From: Phragmites australis
Taxonomy: Eukaryota; Streptophyta; Magnoliopsida; Poales; Poaceae
Direction of reading: 5' to 3'
Length of the DNA stretch: 64,000 bases
Assembly (NCBI RefSeq): GCF_958298935.1
Contig: NC_084940.1
Coordinates: forward strand, 7,408,001-7,472,000
The notes beneath the pieces are model-generated. The model worked only from the letters and a program-made list of their open reading frames with translations. It did no database searches and was not told the origin of the DNA. Numbering within the stretch: position 1 is the first letter of the stretch; each line of letters starts with the position of its first letter. Positions 20,937 through 32,749 of the stretch are shown piece after piece. A program made the position numbers and the translations under genes.

Positions 20937-22776
20937 TTCTTCTGTTTTTTAACATGATTGTCTTCTTGTAATCTGGATATTGTTGCATATATGTGTTCTC
21001 TGTATAAAATATAGTTGGCAGATTTTTTTGCATTGTTGTATGGACAAGATAAGTCAATTCTTGCAATGTTGTACTAAATTTGATTGTGAGATGTGTTGTA
21101 TATATAAGATGTGTTTGATTTGAGCATGCGGCGGCCGTGGCAGGAGCACCGCGACGACAGTAGTGATAATCAAATTGGCTCGTTTATTTTTTTAGCTCCG
21201 AAACCTTTTCACTGCACCAACTTGCAATGAAATGTATTTTTAGTACCGATTCTAGATCGGACACTGATAATCATAAGCTATGAGTACCAAGTACTCAGTG
21301 CTAATTTAAAAATCAGTATTGATAGGGTTTTTGAACCAGTACTAATATGCCTTTATGAGGTAGTGTAGCTCTATTTCTTCCAACTTGGTGAACTAGCCTA
21401 TTAGTGGCATGATGGTCAGTTTGTCAAGTTTCTGCAGCATTTTTTTTCTTTTTAGAATACGCGAATACATATAAAGCCCGTACCAGGTACCATCCATCAA
21501 AAGGAAATTTTCGCCAGATCGGTCAGAGTTTTCTGATGTCAGCAACGTTCTCTCTGTCCATGTTCTTACACCTATGCTTCAATCAACATAATTCTCTTAT
21601 CAGAATATAATCGCGCTTGTCTACTGCGAGCTATTAGTTTAACACTTTTATCAGATCGCGCCATTTTTTTATTATTACCTTCACAATCAGCGTCTCTCGA
21701 CGACTCGATCTCATGTTACTAGGACACGAAACAAAACGCCCCAATAATTCCCGTCCTCGATCTGAGTCTGTTAGGCTGGCCGGCGGTCACGGCTGACCGC
21801 GTACGTCGAATGCTCGCCGTTGACTCGCCTTATGGTTGTCACCTTTACGTTATCCTGGCCGACCTTATCGACGGCGGCAGCCAAGTTTCATGTCCCAATC
21901 CTGACGACCAATCCGTTCTCTGGACCGGCCTTGGCTGCCTGGCATCGCCGGCCCCGCCCGCAGCCCCGGCCCCGCGCATCTCACGTCCGCGCGCGGCATC
22001 GCAACGAAGGACCGGCCGCCGCGGCAGCTGTCACGTGCAAACCGCCCCGGCGGCGGCTCGGACCCGTCCAGCCATACGACCGGCCAACAACACGGGGTTC
22101 ACCACTTCACCCCTGGCTCGTAGTCGTCGCGCGCCGAACCGGACGCTGCCGCGCGGCCAGGCAGGCCGCTACCGAGTTTTGGCCCCGCGCGCACCCAGCA
22201 GCCGTCTCGCGCGGCATCCTTCGTAGCCAAGCCAGTAAAGCCATCCCCTATGGACCGTGTCGCACCGCCCGGCCCCCGTGCGCGCGCCCGCCCGCCCGGA
22301 AGATCGGATCCACGCAGCTGCCGCGTCCACCCGTCTGGAAGATCACGGGTCCACGCAGCTGCCGCGTCCACCACCTTTGGTTCGGTTGTGTCCGTCGTTT
22401 CCACCGCGTCTGGAGTACGTCCCACACGGTCCAGAGCTGGCCAACTAGACCGGCCTAAGGCATGCTACTGTAGGTCTACCTCGTCGTGCCGGCACAGGCC
22501 AATCTAAGCTAAGCCCCATCCTAGCCAGCTCGCCTCCCTGGTTGTTTGGCCCTGCCTCGCCTCTGCTCCCCGCTGCCCTGGCCACCCCTACATTATGCCT
22601 TCGTGCCTCGCCTCGCCCCTGCATCGTCGCCCCCATCGTGCTATGGGCTAAGGCTCCAACATGTGGGCTGGAACAACACGACTTAGTTAGTTAGTCAGGG
22701 CTAACGGGTTGTGTCTAGCTGGACCCGTGTCGGGACGGTCCAGTTGGCCAGGTCTTCCCGCCCAACGGTGCATCCG

Positions 22777-22922
22777 CGTGCTTCCAGAATTTTATTTTTA
22801 TATTTCTAAAATAAAATAATTGCAAAAATAGTTGTTGGTTTAAATTTTTTTTGCAACTGTAGCTTATTTTTATAATTTTTTTATTTTCGAAATATTCTAA
22901 AAATAAAAAGCTCCGTGCTTCC
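22777..22922. mobile_element. Mutator-type MITE with 9-bp target duplication
   Basis: CGTGCTTCC at 22777-22785 and 22914-22922 flank a 128-bp AT-rich element (22786-22913). Left text AGAATTTTATTTTTATATTT is mirrored by the right end (GAGCTTTTTATTTTTAGAAT in reverse complement). The tip resembles the AT-rich outer TIR of the large MULE. Confidence 0.72.
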
Positions 22923-23860
22923 GTTAGAGCTCTGGATTCTGATGGGCTGGCAGCCTGCACTGGCCTGGTCCAAACTCTGAAACTGCTTCGATAGTCCATC
23001 ACATATCGTAGCCAGCCCATGGGTTAACGCAAAGCTGATCCCAAATAAAGCCCAGACAATGCCAGAAGGCTTTTTCAGTCCAAGCCCAGATGTCGCCCAA
23101 ATGCAGGCCGATATGTTGCAATCCTCAAATTCGGAAGGGATGGTTGCTTCAAAGTTTTAAAAGGGCTATGCCTTCGCCCTTTGTTCCATCACGAATTTGC
23201 GATGGAGCAGGGGGTGGTGTATCTTGGATTTAAATTTTGTGGACTTACGGTAAAACACACCGCGCATTGGAGTTGCTAGTTTTAGACTAGCTTCGCCTGA
23301 TACAATTCGAGCTTCACCTGGAACTACCATACATTGAAAGTCCTTTGAAACAGCTCCCACGAGAATCCATATATAACCAAAGAAACCCCCTAGGCGTTTC
23401 AATGAAGTGTCCATTATGATTACGTACACTTCTTCAATGACGTTATACGCACGTACGTACTCCACTCAGCATGATTCCTGAACGGCAAAATTTTCTAGTC
23501 TTTTCTAGAAGGCAAAATCTGCCACATGACACTAAATTTTACTGACATTTGTCATTTCACACCAAACTTTCAGTATTTAGCCATGGTACATTGTAAATTT
23601 ATGGCTCTTTGCCACATGGCACTATAGCCACTAGAATAATATTTTCATGGATTTAGATGAGAGAAAATTTACAAAATGGCGTTCGATACCCCTGGCTTAA
23701 ACATGCCGCTGAATCAATGATTTCAATTTTGTTTTCCAATTTATTCGTTCACCGGCGGACTAATTTCAAAATTTTTGTTCTAAATTTTGGTAATTTTTTG
23801 AACAAATTTAAAATTTTAAATATCTAGAAGGAAATGAAGGTACTTTCATTTTTGTATGCA

Positions 23861-23970
23861 CTTCACAACCTTTAGCCTAGTGGTTGGGTAGCAATCGCTT
23901 AACCTAAACCTACAAGATCGCCTGTTCGAGCCTCAGCCCTTAAGTGTATTTTTTTTGGCTGTTTTTGCAA
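23861..23970 (+). mobile_element. tRNA-derived SINE head
   Basis: A pol III A box (TAGCCTAGTGG, 23873-23883) and B box (GTTCGAGCC, 23924-23932) are correctly spaced, followed by GCCCTTAAGTG and a T-run. This is the usual head of a plant tRNA-derived SINE. Tail and target duplication not resolved. Confidence 0.5.
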
Positions 23971-25805
23971 TGTGTGGGCTCAGGGTGCAGAGCTAGGCAT
24001 GGCTCAAGACCTGGACCATGTCCAAGGCTGAACGGCCGGTGGTCTATAGGAGCTATAGAAAAACAAGAAGCTGAATATGGGTTGCGACCTAGGCCACGGC
24101 CCTAGGTGGCCCAGTGGGAGCTCTGCCCCAGTGTGGGCTCCGTTAGTGTGAGAGAAAATGAAGGAAAAAAAAATTAGGTTGTTTTTTTTCTACATTTTCC
24201 CTAATTTTAGCCCATTGAAACATGATTTTCTTTCCGATTTGTAGGATAAACTTTCAGTTCCATGAAACTGATTTGGCATAAAATGGTCCCTCCAAGCCAA
24301 AACTGCTTACTCCAAGTCAAAACTGCTGCTACAAACCCGAAAGGCAAAATAGTCTTTCCATCAACACTCTCACATGAAGTCTAAAAAAATACTATATTCT
24401 CGTGTAGCAAAGTACCACAAATTTATACTGTCTTGCCGTTAAATATTGTAAGTTTCTTGTGAAATGGACAATGACATCAAAGTTGAGCGTCGGGCAAATT
24501 TCAATAAAGGCCATGAAGTATATAGTACACCGACCGACGCAGGCTTCCGAATCTCTTGGTTGCTGTTGGTTCGCTGCAGCTACCCGCGCCATCCTCGTGG
24601 GCGATTCAATGCCCGTGGCAAAGTTTAGTTGTTGCAGATTCGCAGTGAAAGCACCTGTCCCCAGGGATTCGACAGTATCGAGCAGCTGCAGCCTGCTACA
24701 ATATCCGTATACCGACTGGCCGGCCGGCCGGCAAGAGATGAGTCGAGCGTGCCTGGGCCCTAGCTGGCCCATCGCGCGCGTTACACGGGCTGCACCTGCG
24801 CACGCGCCATGTTCTTGGGCTGCTGGTGCATGCATGTGTGTGATGTTTTTTGTTTTTGGAAGTGTTGATGGCGTATCCGGCCATCCGTCTGTGTATCTCC
24901 ACTGTGGTTGGCTACCTGGCTGTCGGACGGTAGCTCGGGTGTCCGAAAAACATGGAGTGTGATAAGAGCTCGCCAACTCGAACCAATACGGATGGAACTG
25001 TAATTTTTTTTTTGCGGGAAAGGATGGAACTGCAATTATAGAAATTAACGCAAGATTTACCAACAAATTAAACCTTTGATCACCTAGCTTACTAACCATC
25101 TGCCTCACTGCCGGGATGGGAATGGGAAATGACGAGCAAACTCTGATAATTAAGCTTGGCTGATTTCACTAACCATGCTCTATCCCTACAGGCACATATA
25201 TAGGGGGCAAATTCTATAAGACTCTTGTTACTGCTGTAAAAAAATATATAAGAGTGCTGGTTGAAAAATAGTTTTATTACCGGTTTTTTAATCGGTACGA
25301 TGAGTACAACAAAATATGACCGTTGGAACGAGGCTATAAATACCCCCTCGGCTATTTACTCGACACTGATAGTTATCGACTATTAGTGCCGGTTTGCAAC
25401 CAGCACATGAACTCACTATCACTACTAGTTTGAGTCACGAATCGGCAATGATAGGTGCATCGAGAGTCAAAAAAAAGTAACAAGCCAATTCAATTTCGAG
25501 TCGGCTCGGCTATCGGTACCGCTGGCACGCTCCGCCGCCGCGCCTGCTCCTCCGTCAACCTCCTCCGCTCGCTCAAGCCGCTCCCATCAGCTGCCGCTCC
25601 ATCCACCTGCAAACCCGACCAAACCCAAATCGAAGAGCAATCACAACCTAATCCTCAAATCGCATACATCACAGCATCACAGCCCAATCCCCAAATCAAA
25701 GAGCAAATCCCAATAAATCTCTCGCATGAAAGTGCGCAATTCGCATGCTTTTAGCCAAACACAGAAAATACAATCATTCCCGATTAATCCAATTACCAAA
25801 CAAAG

Positions 25806-25960
25806 ACTAAATAAACGACCAGCAGCAACACTTGCGCCGCTCTGAGCAGCAGCAAGCCGGCCTCCGCACCCACTTGCGCCGCTCCAATGAGCAGCAGCAC
25901 TTGCGCCGCTTCGAGCAGCAGCAGCAACACCCACTTGCATGCCGCTCTACGTGCCGGAGC
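25806..25960. repeat. Imperfect tandem repeats of ACTTGCGCCGCTC...GAGCAGCAGCA
   Basis: At least four degenerate copies of a roughly 40-bp unit. A related piece (CACCCACTTGCATCGCTCTGAGCAGCAGC) recurs at about 26268-26297 beside the GH3 fragment. Confidence 0.65.
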
Positions 25961-26039
25961 TGCGCTTGCATAGGACAACAACGCTGTGAGTGACTAAATT
26001 CCGATGGCGAGAACCATGTGTGAGTGTGATAGGACTTAC

Positions 26040-26265
26040 CTCGTGAGGAGATTGGTGATGGCCTTGTGGGAGATAAGCGATGAGGGGCCATCGTTGGCGA
26101 TGCGCATGATGTACAGCTTGATGTCCTCGTACTCCACGACCGGCACACGCTCCTTGAACACAGTGCCAAGCTCGCTGGTGTTGCGCGACGTCGCCGAGGA
26201 AGCCGCGGAGGTATTCCATGCCGGATTTCATGGTGAGGATGCCCCGTTGCATGGCGAGGATCCTG
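26040..26265 (-). pseudogene. GH3-family fragment (acyl-acid-amido synthetase), captured exon
   Basis: On the minus strand an upstream frame gives MEYLRGFLGDV and, one frame over, SELGTVFKERVPVVEYEDIKLYIMRIANDGPSSLIS and KAITNLLTR (given in parts), matching the N-terminal region of GH3 enzymes, which couple amino acids to auxin or jasmonate. The frame ends at the donor GTAAGT (26034-26039) just where GH3 genes have an intron after 'ITELLT'. A single frameshift separates the two parts and nothing of the catalytic adenylation core is present. It lies within the right part of the CACTA region and reads opposite to the PADRE piece. Confidence 0.68.
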
Positions 26266-26645
26266 CCGAGCACCCACTTGCATCGCTCTGAGCAGCAGCT
26301 GCGGCGGTGGGGCAGGAGTGAGTGAGGGAGAGAGAGGAAGAGATAAGGTGGAGAGAGATAAGGACTGAGGAAATTGATGCGTGAGGACTGAGGAAGAGAT
26401 AAGGTGGAGCCAAAACGCGAGCCGAACGAATGGCGGATGAGCAAAAATGCGATTCGAAGGAAATTTCGGGTCTGACACTCTCAGTGGCGGTTGTCACTGC
26501 AATCAGTATCAGTGCCGTTTTTTAACACCTCGATCACTGTTCACACATGAAAACTTAAGAACTAGCACCGATACATTTTCAGTTCTGATTCTGTACAATC
26601 GGTATTGATATACCGCTTCTTTTGATCAGTTCTGTAGTAGTGATG

Positions 26646-27822
26646 AAAAAGATCCCTACGAGACCCTGTCGTACACTTCCGATCCAATAGCCTACACGCA
26701 CGCATGCTGCACAATAAAAAAACACGTGTTCAGATCTCACAAGAGTCTACCCATAAAATTCCATTTTATAGAATTTACCTCATGATGTAGCCATGCACTG
26801 ATGCACGACGGGCGAAAGGCAAACGCGACCTACTAGGCTACTACCGGCCGTGGGGATCGCGCCCGCATAAATGCATGCATGCAGTGGCGTAGACGTCACG
26901 ACTGGGCCAGTAGAGAGTAGACGACAAGCGGCAGTACTGTGCCCGCGCCCACGAGAAGCCGTACGTACGCGCGCGCGCGGGCGTACGTGGGAACGAACAG
27001 GGCCGGACGGCCGCGCATGTGGCACCGGACGGACGCCGCGAGCTCGCTCTCGTCCGCGCGCGAGAGGGACGGCCCGGCGCCATGCGTACACGCGCAACAG
27101 GTGGCCATACGGAGCGGAGCCCTGGCGCGCGAGCGCGGGGACGGGGGGGCGCTTTTCTTAGTCGCGCGCGTCCGTGTTCCGCGCTGCCGCGCACATGGCA
27201 CGTCGCGGCCGCAACCGCGACGGTACAACCGCAAGTAAATGCGCCGCACCGATCCAACGCACTGTTCTACGACATCAGCGTAGTACACCTCAGGCCGGCG
27301 GAGTGTGTACACGGAAGTGGGAAACTACGAACGTGCCACGGCTGCGTTCCTTCCAAATGGCTCAGCTTGGCAGATGACGGCTAGTTTGCATGAACGTACG
27401 TGCGGCTGCGGTTGTCCGGCCTTTTCCGCGGGACAAAAAGCTAAAGTTTAGAAACGCCAACGCAGCCAGATTCTGTATACATCTCCAAATTCGTCTGGCG
27501 TCGCCTTCAGCGCACGCTGCCATGCGCGCACGCATGAACGCATGCGCTCGCGGGCAAGAAGGCCGGCCGGTCTCCATCAGGACCATCAGGTACGTTAGTT
27601 GCTGAAACCGATCGGTCATTGGGGCAGCACTTTTCCCCGGACTGCTCACCAGGTATTGGACAAATTCCGTTTGAGAGAAATAGAAACTTCAATTCGTTTG
27701 CTGAAATTGGCCAGTCACCTCATAATCTATACAATTTCGTTTATGGAGAATAGACAATTTGAGGTGCCAATCAATGTTGTCGTTCCTCAAATTGCTCTAT
27801 TCATGAGTGTATTAAAGATCTG
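26646..27822. other. GC-rich stretch, no gene recognised
   Basis: 26780-27360 is very GC- and CpG-rich with overlapping open frames on both strands, all arginine/alanine-rich and without known domains; this is what GC-rich DNA gives by chance. CGCGCG runs occur near 26970. It could be a CpG-island-like promoter, but no adjoining gene is visible. Confidence 0.35.
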
Positions 27823-28077
27823 TTTGGATAGACTGTGGTTTCAGAGTTTTTGTATAGCTGAGAAAGCGGTTGTAGTTATTGAATTTTAGTTGTTGATTTT
27901 TATAATAAATTTTTATCTTCTCAGCACATCTAAAAACTATAATAGATAGTACACCTAAAAGTCAGAAAAGATAGTTAAAATCTCTTTCTCAGCTTTTAAT
28001 TTATTTCAACCACAATCACTTCCTCAGCTAGCCAAAAGTTATCAGAAACCGAAGTCAGAAGACCGCCGTTTGGATAG
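27823..28077. mobile_element. MITE with 9-bp flanking repeat TTTGGATAG
   Basis: TTTGGATAG is at 27823-27831 and 28069-28077. The inner ends are imperfect inverted repeats: GGTTTCAGAG...TATAGCTGAGAAAGCGG on the left, and GGTTTCTGATAACTTTTGGCTAGCTGAGGAAG read from the right on the other strand. Non-coding, 237 bp. Confidence 0.55.
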
Positions 28078-29519
28078 CTTCTAATTTTTTTAAGAAAAAA
28101 AAGAAAAAAAAGTCCATCTAAACGGGGGTAAAGTTACTCGTAACTGTAGTATCAGCTGGCTCATGAACACTGCATGCAGTACGTATTCTGTGAAACATCA
28201 GTACTCAACTCGAGCTGACCTATTAAAGATACATTCCTGTACGAAACGATCAAGATTATGCCGATGTAACGCCTCGTCGGAACGCTCATCGATCTCTCCG
28301 CGTTCTCTCTCCAACATTATTAGCATCCTTAGCTGTATGAGGGAGATACGAGTACCAGGCATCAGCTGGCCGACACTACAGCGTCGCAATCCCAGAGATA
28401 CGCATTAGCTAAGTCCAGTTAGCGTTTGCTTTGTATAAACAGACCATGCTTGTCTCCGTAATGAGCACAAGTAAGCACGATCTGTGCATCTCCTGGCGTT
28501 GTCCCCAGGCCCCAATTACCATTAGCAGCTAGCATGCATCATTTTCCCACTACTATTTAGTCGCGACACCACATTAAGGATGGTGTTGTCAGTGGTGCAG
28601 AACTGTTGATCAATCTTAATTCAATTTAAACACGAGATTGCCAACTTAAGTACAAGCCAGTAGCTACCAAAGTACTTGCTAACAAATGACGTCTTGATAC
28701 TAATGTGCAGCCTAAACCAGGGAGATCAGGGCGATCAGCAGTTCAGCACAACACCAGGCACTCCTAATTTGATAGACCGCGACAGCCCCAAACTACCATG
28801 TTGCAACATGGTGCCACAGACAGTGCAACGGACGGGTTGGTTCAGGAAATGGACGGGCGACCTACCTGGAGCGGCTAGCCAACCAACTTGATTGAGCCGG
28901 CCGGCTATATGGCACTGCACGTAGAAGAACCCAACCGTAAAAACCACCTGGGAGCCAATTGAAACCGGCCGAACATTCTCAAATCCCACAATCACTGTAG
29001 TACTGGCTAGGACAATCTGTTTTGCTTAACGTTTGGAGAAGCTATTGAAAAGGGTGTGCCATTGTGGTTGGGGATCCTTCTAGCTATCTAGCTCACAACG
29101 GTCGCCTTGCCGTGCCCATACTTTAAGCAGCAGCCATGGTTGTCATGATTTGTAGAAGGGCTCATGCCATGAAAAGCTCTTAATCAATCCCTTAAGGAAA
29201 AATAAGTAAATCGAAGTAGCTACTCTTAGGAGTTTATATTAATGGGTTACAGGGAAGGCCCGCCTTTTCTTAATTAGAGCTAGCACTTCTTTAAATTGCA
29301 AGAAGTATAATAAATACTAGCTAGTAACAGCAAAGGGTTGGCCTACCAGCTTTTTAATCCAACAGTGAAGGTGTTCAGTTTGTCCCCAACGTTGCTGTAG
29401 TGTTCAAGTCCCACCACATCAATCATTGCCGTTTACATATTACTACAATATTTGTGTGTACAAGACTGTTGATGGAAATGATCGACTCAGAATGTCGTAA
29501 AATATGATCTCTTGTTCGC
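28078..29519. other. No gene recognised
   Basis: Ordinary intergenic sequence. Short frames only; the longest (minus, 28995-28735) has no family resemblance. Confidence 0.4.
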
Positions 29520-32500
29520 TTTTTTTTTTTAAGATAATGGAAGCCACCACATCATAAACATATATACAGTCTGATTTTTATTACAATCATTCAGTATATA
29601 ACTATACAAATCTTGGAAAGAAAAAGCAACCTAGGAAATGATTGACAATAATTTTAAACATCACATAGCCTATTATTAAATTCCATCCGTGCGAAGCAAA
29701 TAGCTCCATCGCAATGACCTTCAAAGAGTGATATGCCACTAGGATCTCCATCTTTTCCTCTTCATGCTGCAGCAACATCTAGAAACGTAGCCAATATGCG
29801 TCCTAAAAATAGCATAAAAAAAGGTATGATGTTTTGTTTTGTCAAAAAACAATATCATTTCGACTTAGCTATAAAGCCCCAATGTGCTGCAACCTTAACC
29901 AAGGTAGTTTCTTTTTGCTTTTCACTCACGTGCCCAAGCCAATTACCCAACATGTGAGAAATATTATTATGTAGACTTAGATCCATTGTTATTTGGACTA
30001 ATCGCCAAATCAATCTAACATATAGGCATTTAAAGAAAAGATGTTGTATATTCTCATTGCAATGACATAAACAGTATTGTTGACTAACATTCAAATTCTT
30101 CCTGGCTAGATTATCTTTGGTTAGGATTACTACCCTATGTAGAAACCACATGAACATCTTGATTTTCAATGGCATTTCCAGCTTCCGCAATTTTTTATGT
30201 TCGAAAGGAATGCTTTTTGGTTAACCATAATGTGATGCATAGAATGTACCAAAAATTGCCCATTCCTATGTAGGTTCCAATAGAGTATATCCCTTCGTTA
30301 ATTAATTGAACTTGTGCCAATTTAGCAACAAGCTCATGCCAAGCTATGAGTTTACCACCCCTCCCCCCACCAACGTTCTTCTAAAAGTGACATTGAGTGA
30401 GTCACTACGTATCACCTCGGCAACCATGGAATGTTTCTTCTGGACAATGTTAAAAAGCAAAGGTTATTGTTCACACAAAGGGGTTGGTCCCTAGCCATGT
30501 GTCCTCCCTAAACCTTATTTGTTCACCGTTTCCAATACGAAACGCCCCAAGGTCTAGGAATTCCTGTTTAACCTTTAATAGACCCTTCCAGAAATGGATT
30601 CCATTGGTTTCACTTTGACTTGCGATAGAGTTTTGCTCCCAAATGTTTGTTTCTCAATATATTTTGCCATACACCATCCTCATTTAGCAATTTGAATAAC
30701 CACTTGCTAAGGACACACTTATTTTTTAAGTTCAAATCTACAATCCCAAGATCACCTTTATCCTTGGGACCACATAGGAGATTTCATCGAGCAAGTATAT
30801 ATTTCTTTTTATGATTTTTCCCTTACCAGAAGAAGCGGAACCGGTAATAATCCACCCTCTTCAGCACTCCTTTGGGTACTTCAAAGAAGAACATCATGAA
30901 CATTGGTAGGCTACTGAGTATGAAATTGATAAGCACCTACCATAGAACATGTGCTTAGCCTTTCAGCTACTCAATTTCTTTTCAAAATGTTCTTCGACCC
31001 CCTTCCAATCTTTGTTCCTTTGTTTTCTATAATGTATAGGGACACCCAGATATCATAAAGTATAGGACCCAATCTCACAACTGAATAATTTTGTGTACTG
31101 CTCCTTAAATTTCTTTGCATCTCCATAGGAAATTTTCAATTTTATGGAAATTGATCTTAAGTCCGAGTATCTGTTCAAAAGAACAAAATAATAACTTCAT
31201 GTTTTTGGCTTGCTCTATGTTATGGTCCATGAAAATGATTGTACATTCATATATTGCATAACAGATAGACCATTATCAACCAAATGAGGGACCACTCCTT
31301 TTATTTGTTTGTCCTCTTTCACCATATTAATTAGTATAGCAATAATATTTGCTACTATATATAAAATAGGGGAGAGGGGGTCACATTGTCTCTATCTTTT
31401 TTTCCCGTTTAGAAGTAGCGGCCAATGTCGTTATTGACTTTGATGCCAACACTTCTACTAGTAACAAAATTTTCAACCCATTTGCACCTTTGCGGTGGAA
31501 ATCCCTTTAGTCTCAATTTTTTATTTAGAAAAGACCATTTAACTTTGTCATAGGTCTTTTCAAAGTCAATCTTAAGTACGGTCCCATTCAGTTTCTCTAT
31601 GTGCAACTCATGTATAGTTCCATGTAGTATGACCACTCCTTCCATTATATTCTACTTTGGCATGAATGTAGTATGTGTGGGACTCACAATTTTTTAAGAA
31701 ACACTACTTATTCTATCTTGGCATGAAGGTAGTCTGTGTGGGACTCATAATTTTTCAACAAACACTACTTATTCTATTAGTGCCAACTTCATTGAATATT
31801 TTAAAAGTTGATATTAAGTAGACATATGGGTCTGTATTGCTATATTTGTTTCACATCCTTGATTTTGGGTAGTAGAGTGATCACCCCAAAGTTTAGGCTA
31901 TATAGTGGTAATTGGTCATCATGGAAATCTTTGAGTAGGGCCATTAGATCTCCTTTGATAATCTTCCAGAATACTTGATAAAATTCAGCCAAAAAACCAT
32001 CTAGACCTAAAGTTTTATTATGATATTGCCTCCCTTACCTCCTTTTATGTGAATGCAGCAGTAAGGATGTCATTTTCTAACTCCCTTACTTGGGCAATGT
32101 CATCACAACATGTTTCCACCATTGAGAAGTGATTTTCCTCTGGGGGTGAATAACCCTTTGTAGTATTTTGTGTTGTATTTCTTTAGTTACGCATCACCCA
32201 CAATCACACCATCTTCCTATTTCAATCGGAATATGTATTGTTTTTGGTGTTTTCCATTAGCATCTAATTGGAAATAGTTAGTATTATCATCCCCTTCCAG
32301 TAAGTCCTTTACTTTGAAGCATTTGTATCATTTTATATCCTCATCCCTTAATAGATGGACTAGTCATTCATTGAGATATTGTTTTAAATTTATCTCATGT
32401 GGCGTTAGTCAAGTGTGCTCCACTTTCTTATCCAGAGTGTCTATTAAGACAGTGAGCTCCCTTTTCTCTTTTTTTAGGCCCTGCTAGTATGTTTGGCCCA

Positions 32501-32740
32501 ACCTCTTAAATATTGTCTAAGAGAGCATATCTTGTTTTGCCATTTTTCCACGGCAGTATTTCCTCTATGTTTCTTTTGCAAAATATAACCTGTAAAAAAT
32601 GTAGATGGAAATTATTTAGGGTTTTCGCCACATCCCAATCGGTGAGCTTGGTCATCTTTATATAGTCATGAGTACATATTACAGATATACATGAATTCGG
32701 TTTAAACAACTTTGACGGCTAGTTGTTCACAACAAAACAA
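29520..32740 (-). mobile_element. L1-type LINE, 3' half (reverse transcriptase and zinc-binding domain)
   Basis: Read on the minus strand. 32020-31880 gives GLDGFLAEFYQVFWKIIKGD and SLNFGVITLLPKI, 31645-31409 gives KIDFEKTYDKVKWSFLNKKL and the following palm text, and 30190-29855 gives the RT-associated zinc-binding domain (KIKMFMWFLHRVVILTKDNL, CLCHCNENIQHLFFKC). A T-run at 29520-29530 is the poly(A) tail. Many stops and frameshifts. The 5' half lies at 58430-59515, separated by the nested insertions, and both halves have the same strand and order. Confidence 0.85.
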
Positions 32741-32749
32741 TCAATGTGC

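Larger units (their letters stand above)
21366..25227. other. Interior of the CACTA region without a recognised gene
   Basis: 21800-22640 is GC-rich (open on several frames, none with a known domain). The rest is AT-rich with a Mutator MITE and a SINE. A minus-strand frame of 238 codons (25108-24392) is open but has no recognisable domain and low-complexity composition, so I do not call it a gene. A near repeat of GGATGGAACTG(T/C)AATT at 24989 and 25023 flanks a T-run. Confidence 0.4.
19502..26642. mobile_element. CACTA-type termini 7.1 kb apart enclosing host gene pieces
   Basis: The left end starts CACTACTGCAGAACTGATC and the right end, in reverse complement, CACTACTACAGAACTGATC; both go on with AAAAG, so about 26 of 28 tip bases agree. 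Both ends carry CAGTGCCGGTT/AGTGCCGGTTTG subterminal motifs typical of CACTA transposons. No Tnp2 transposase is seen inside, so the unit is non-autonomous. It encloses PADRE (20355-20646) and GH3 (26040-26265) fragments. The 3-bp flanks (GAG and ATG) do not match. A second CACTA-like right end (...GAGGTAGTG) at 21365 and sub-TIR motifs near 25250-25440 allow another reading: two related shorter elements, 19502-21365 and about 25228-26642, with unrelated DNA between. Confidence 0.65.

Noticed and set aside
19502..21365. A separate 1.86-kb CACTA element
   Set aside because: Possible (GAGGTAGTG end, flanks GAG/TAG), but the tip at 26642 matches the left tip much better, so I list the outer pair and mention this as the alternative.
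21810..22458. Long GC-rich open frames on both strands
   Set aside because: Arg/Pro/Ala-rich in all frames, as GC-rich non-coding DNA gives by chance; no domain seen.
24392..25108. 238-codon open frame on the minus strand
   Set aside because: Open for long, but composition is mixed and no domain, start context or splice support is visible; the opposite strand is open too over much of it.
26780..27384. Cluster of overlapping open frames in CpG-rich DNA
   Set aside because: All frames are arginine-rich and unrelated to known proteins; several on both strands overlap completely.
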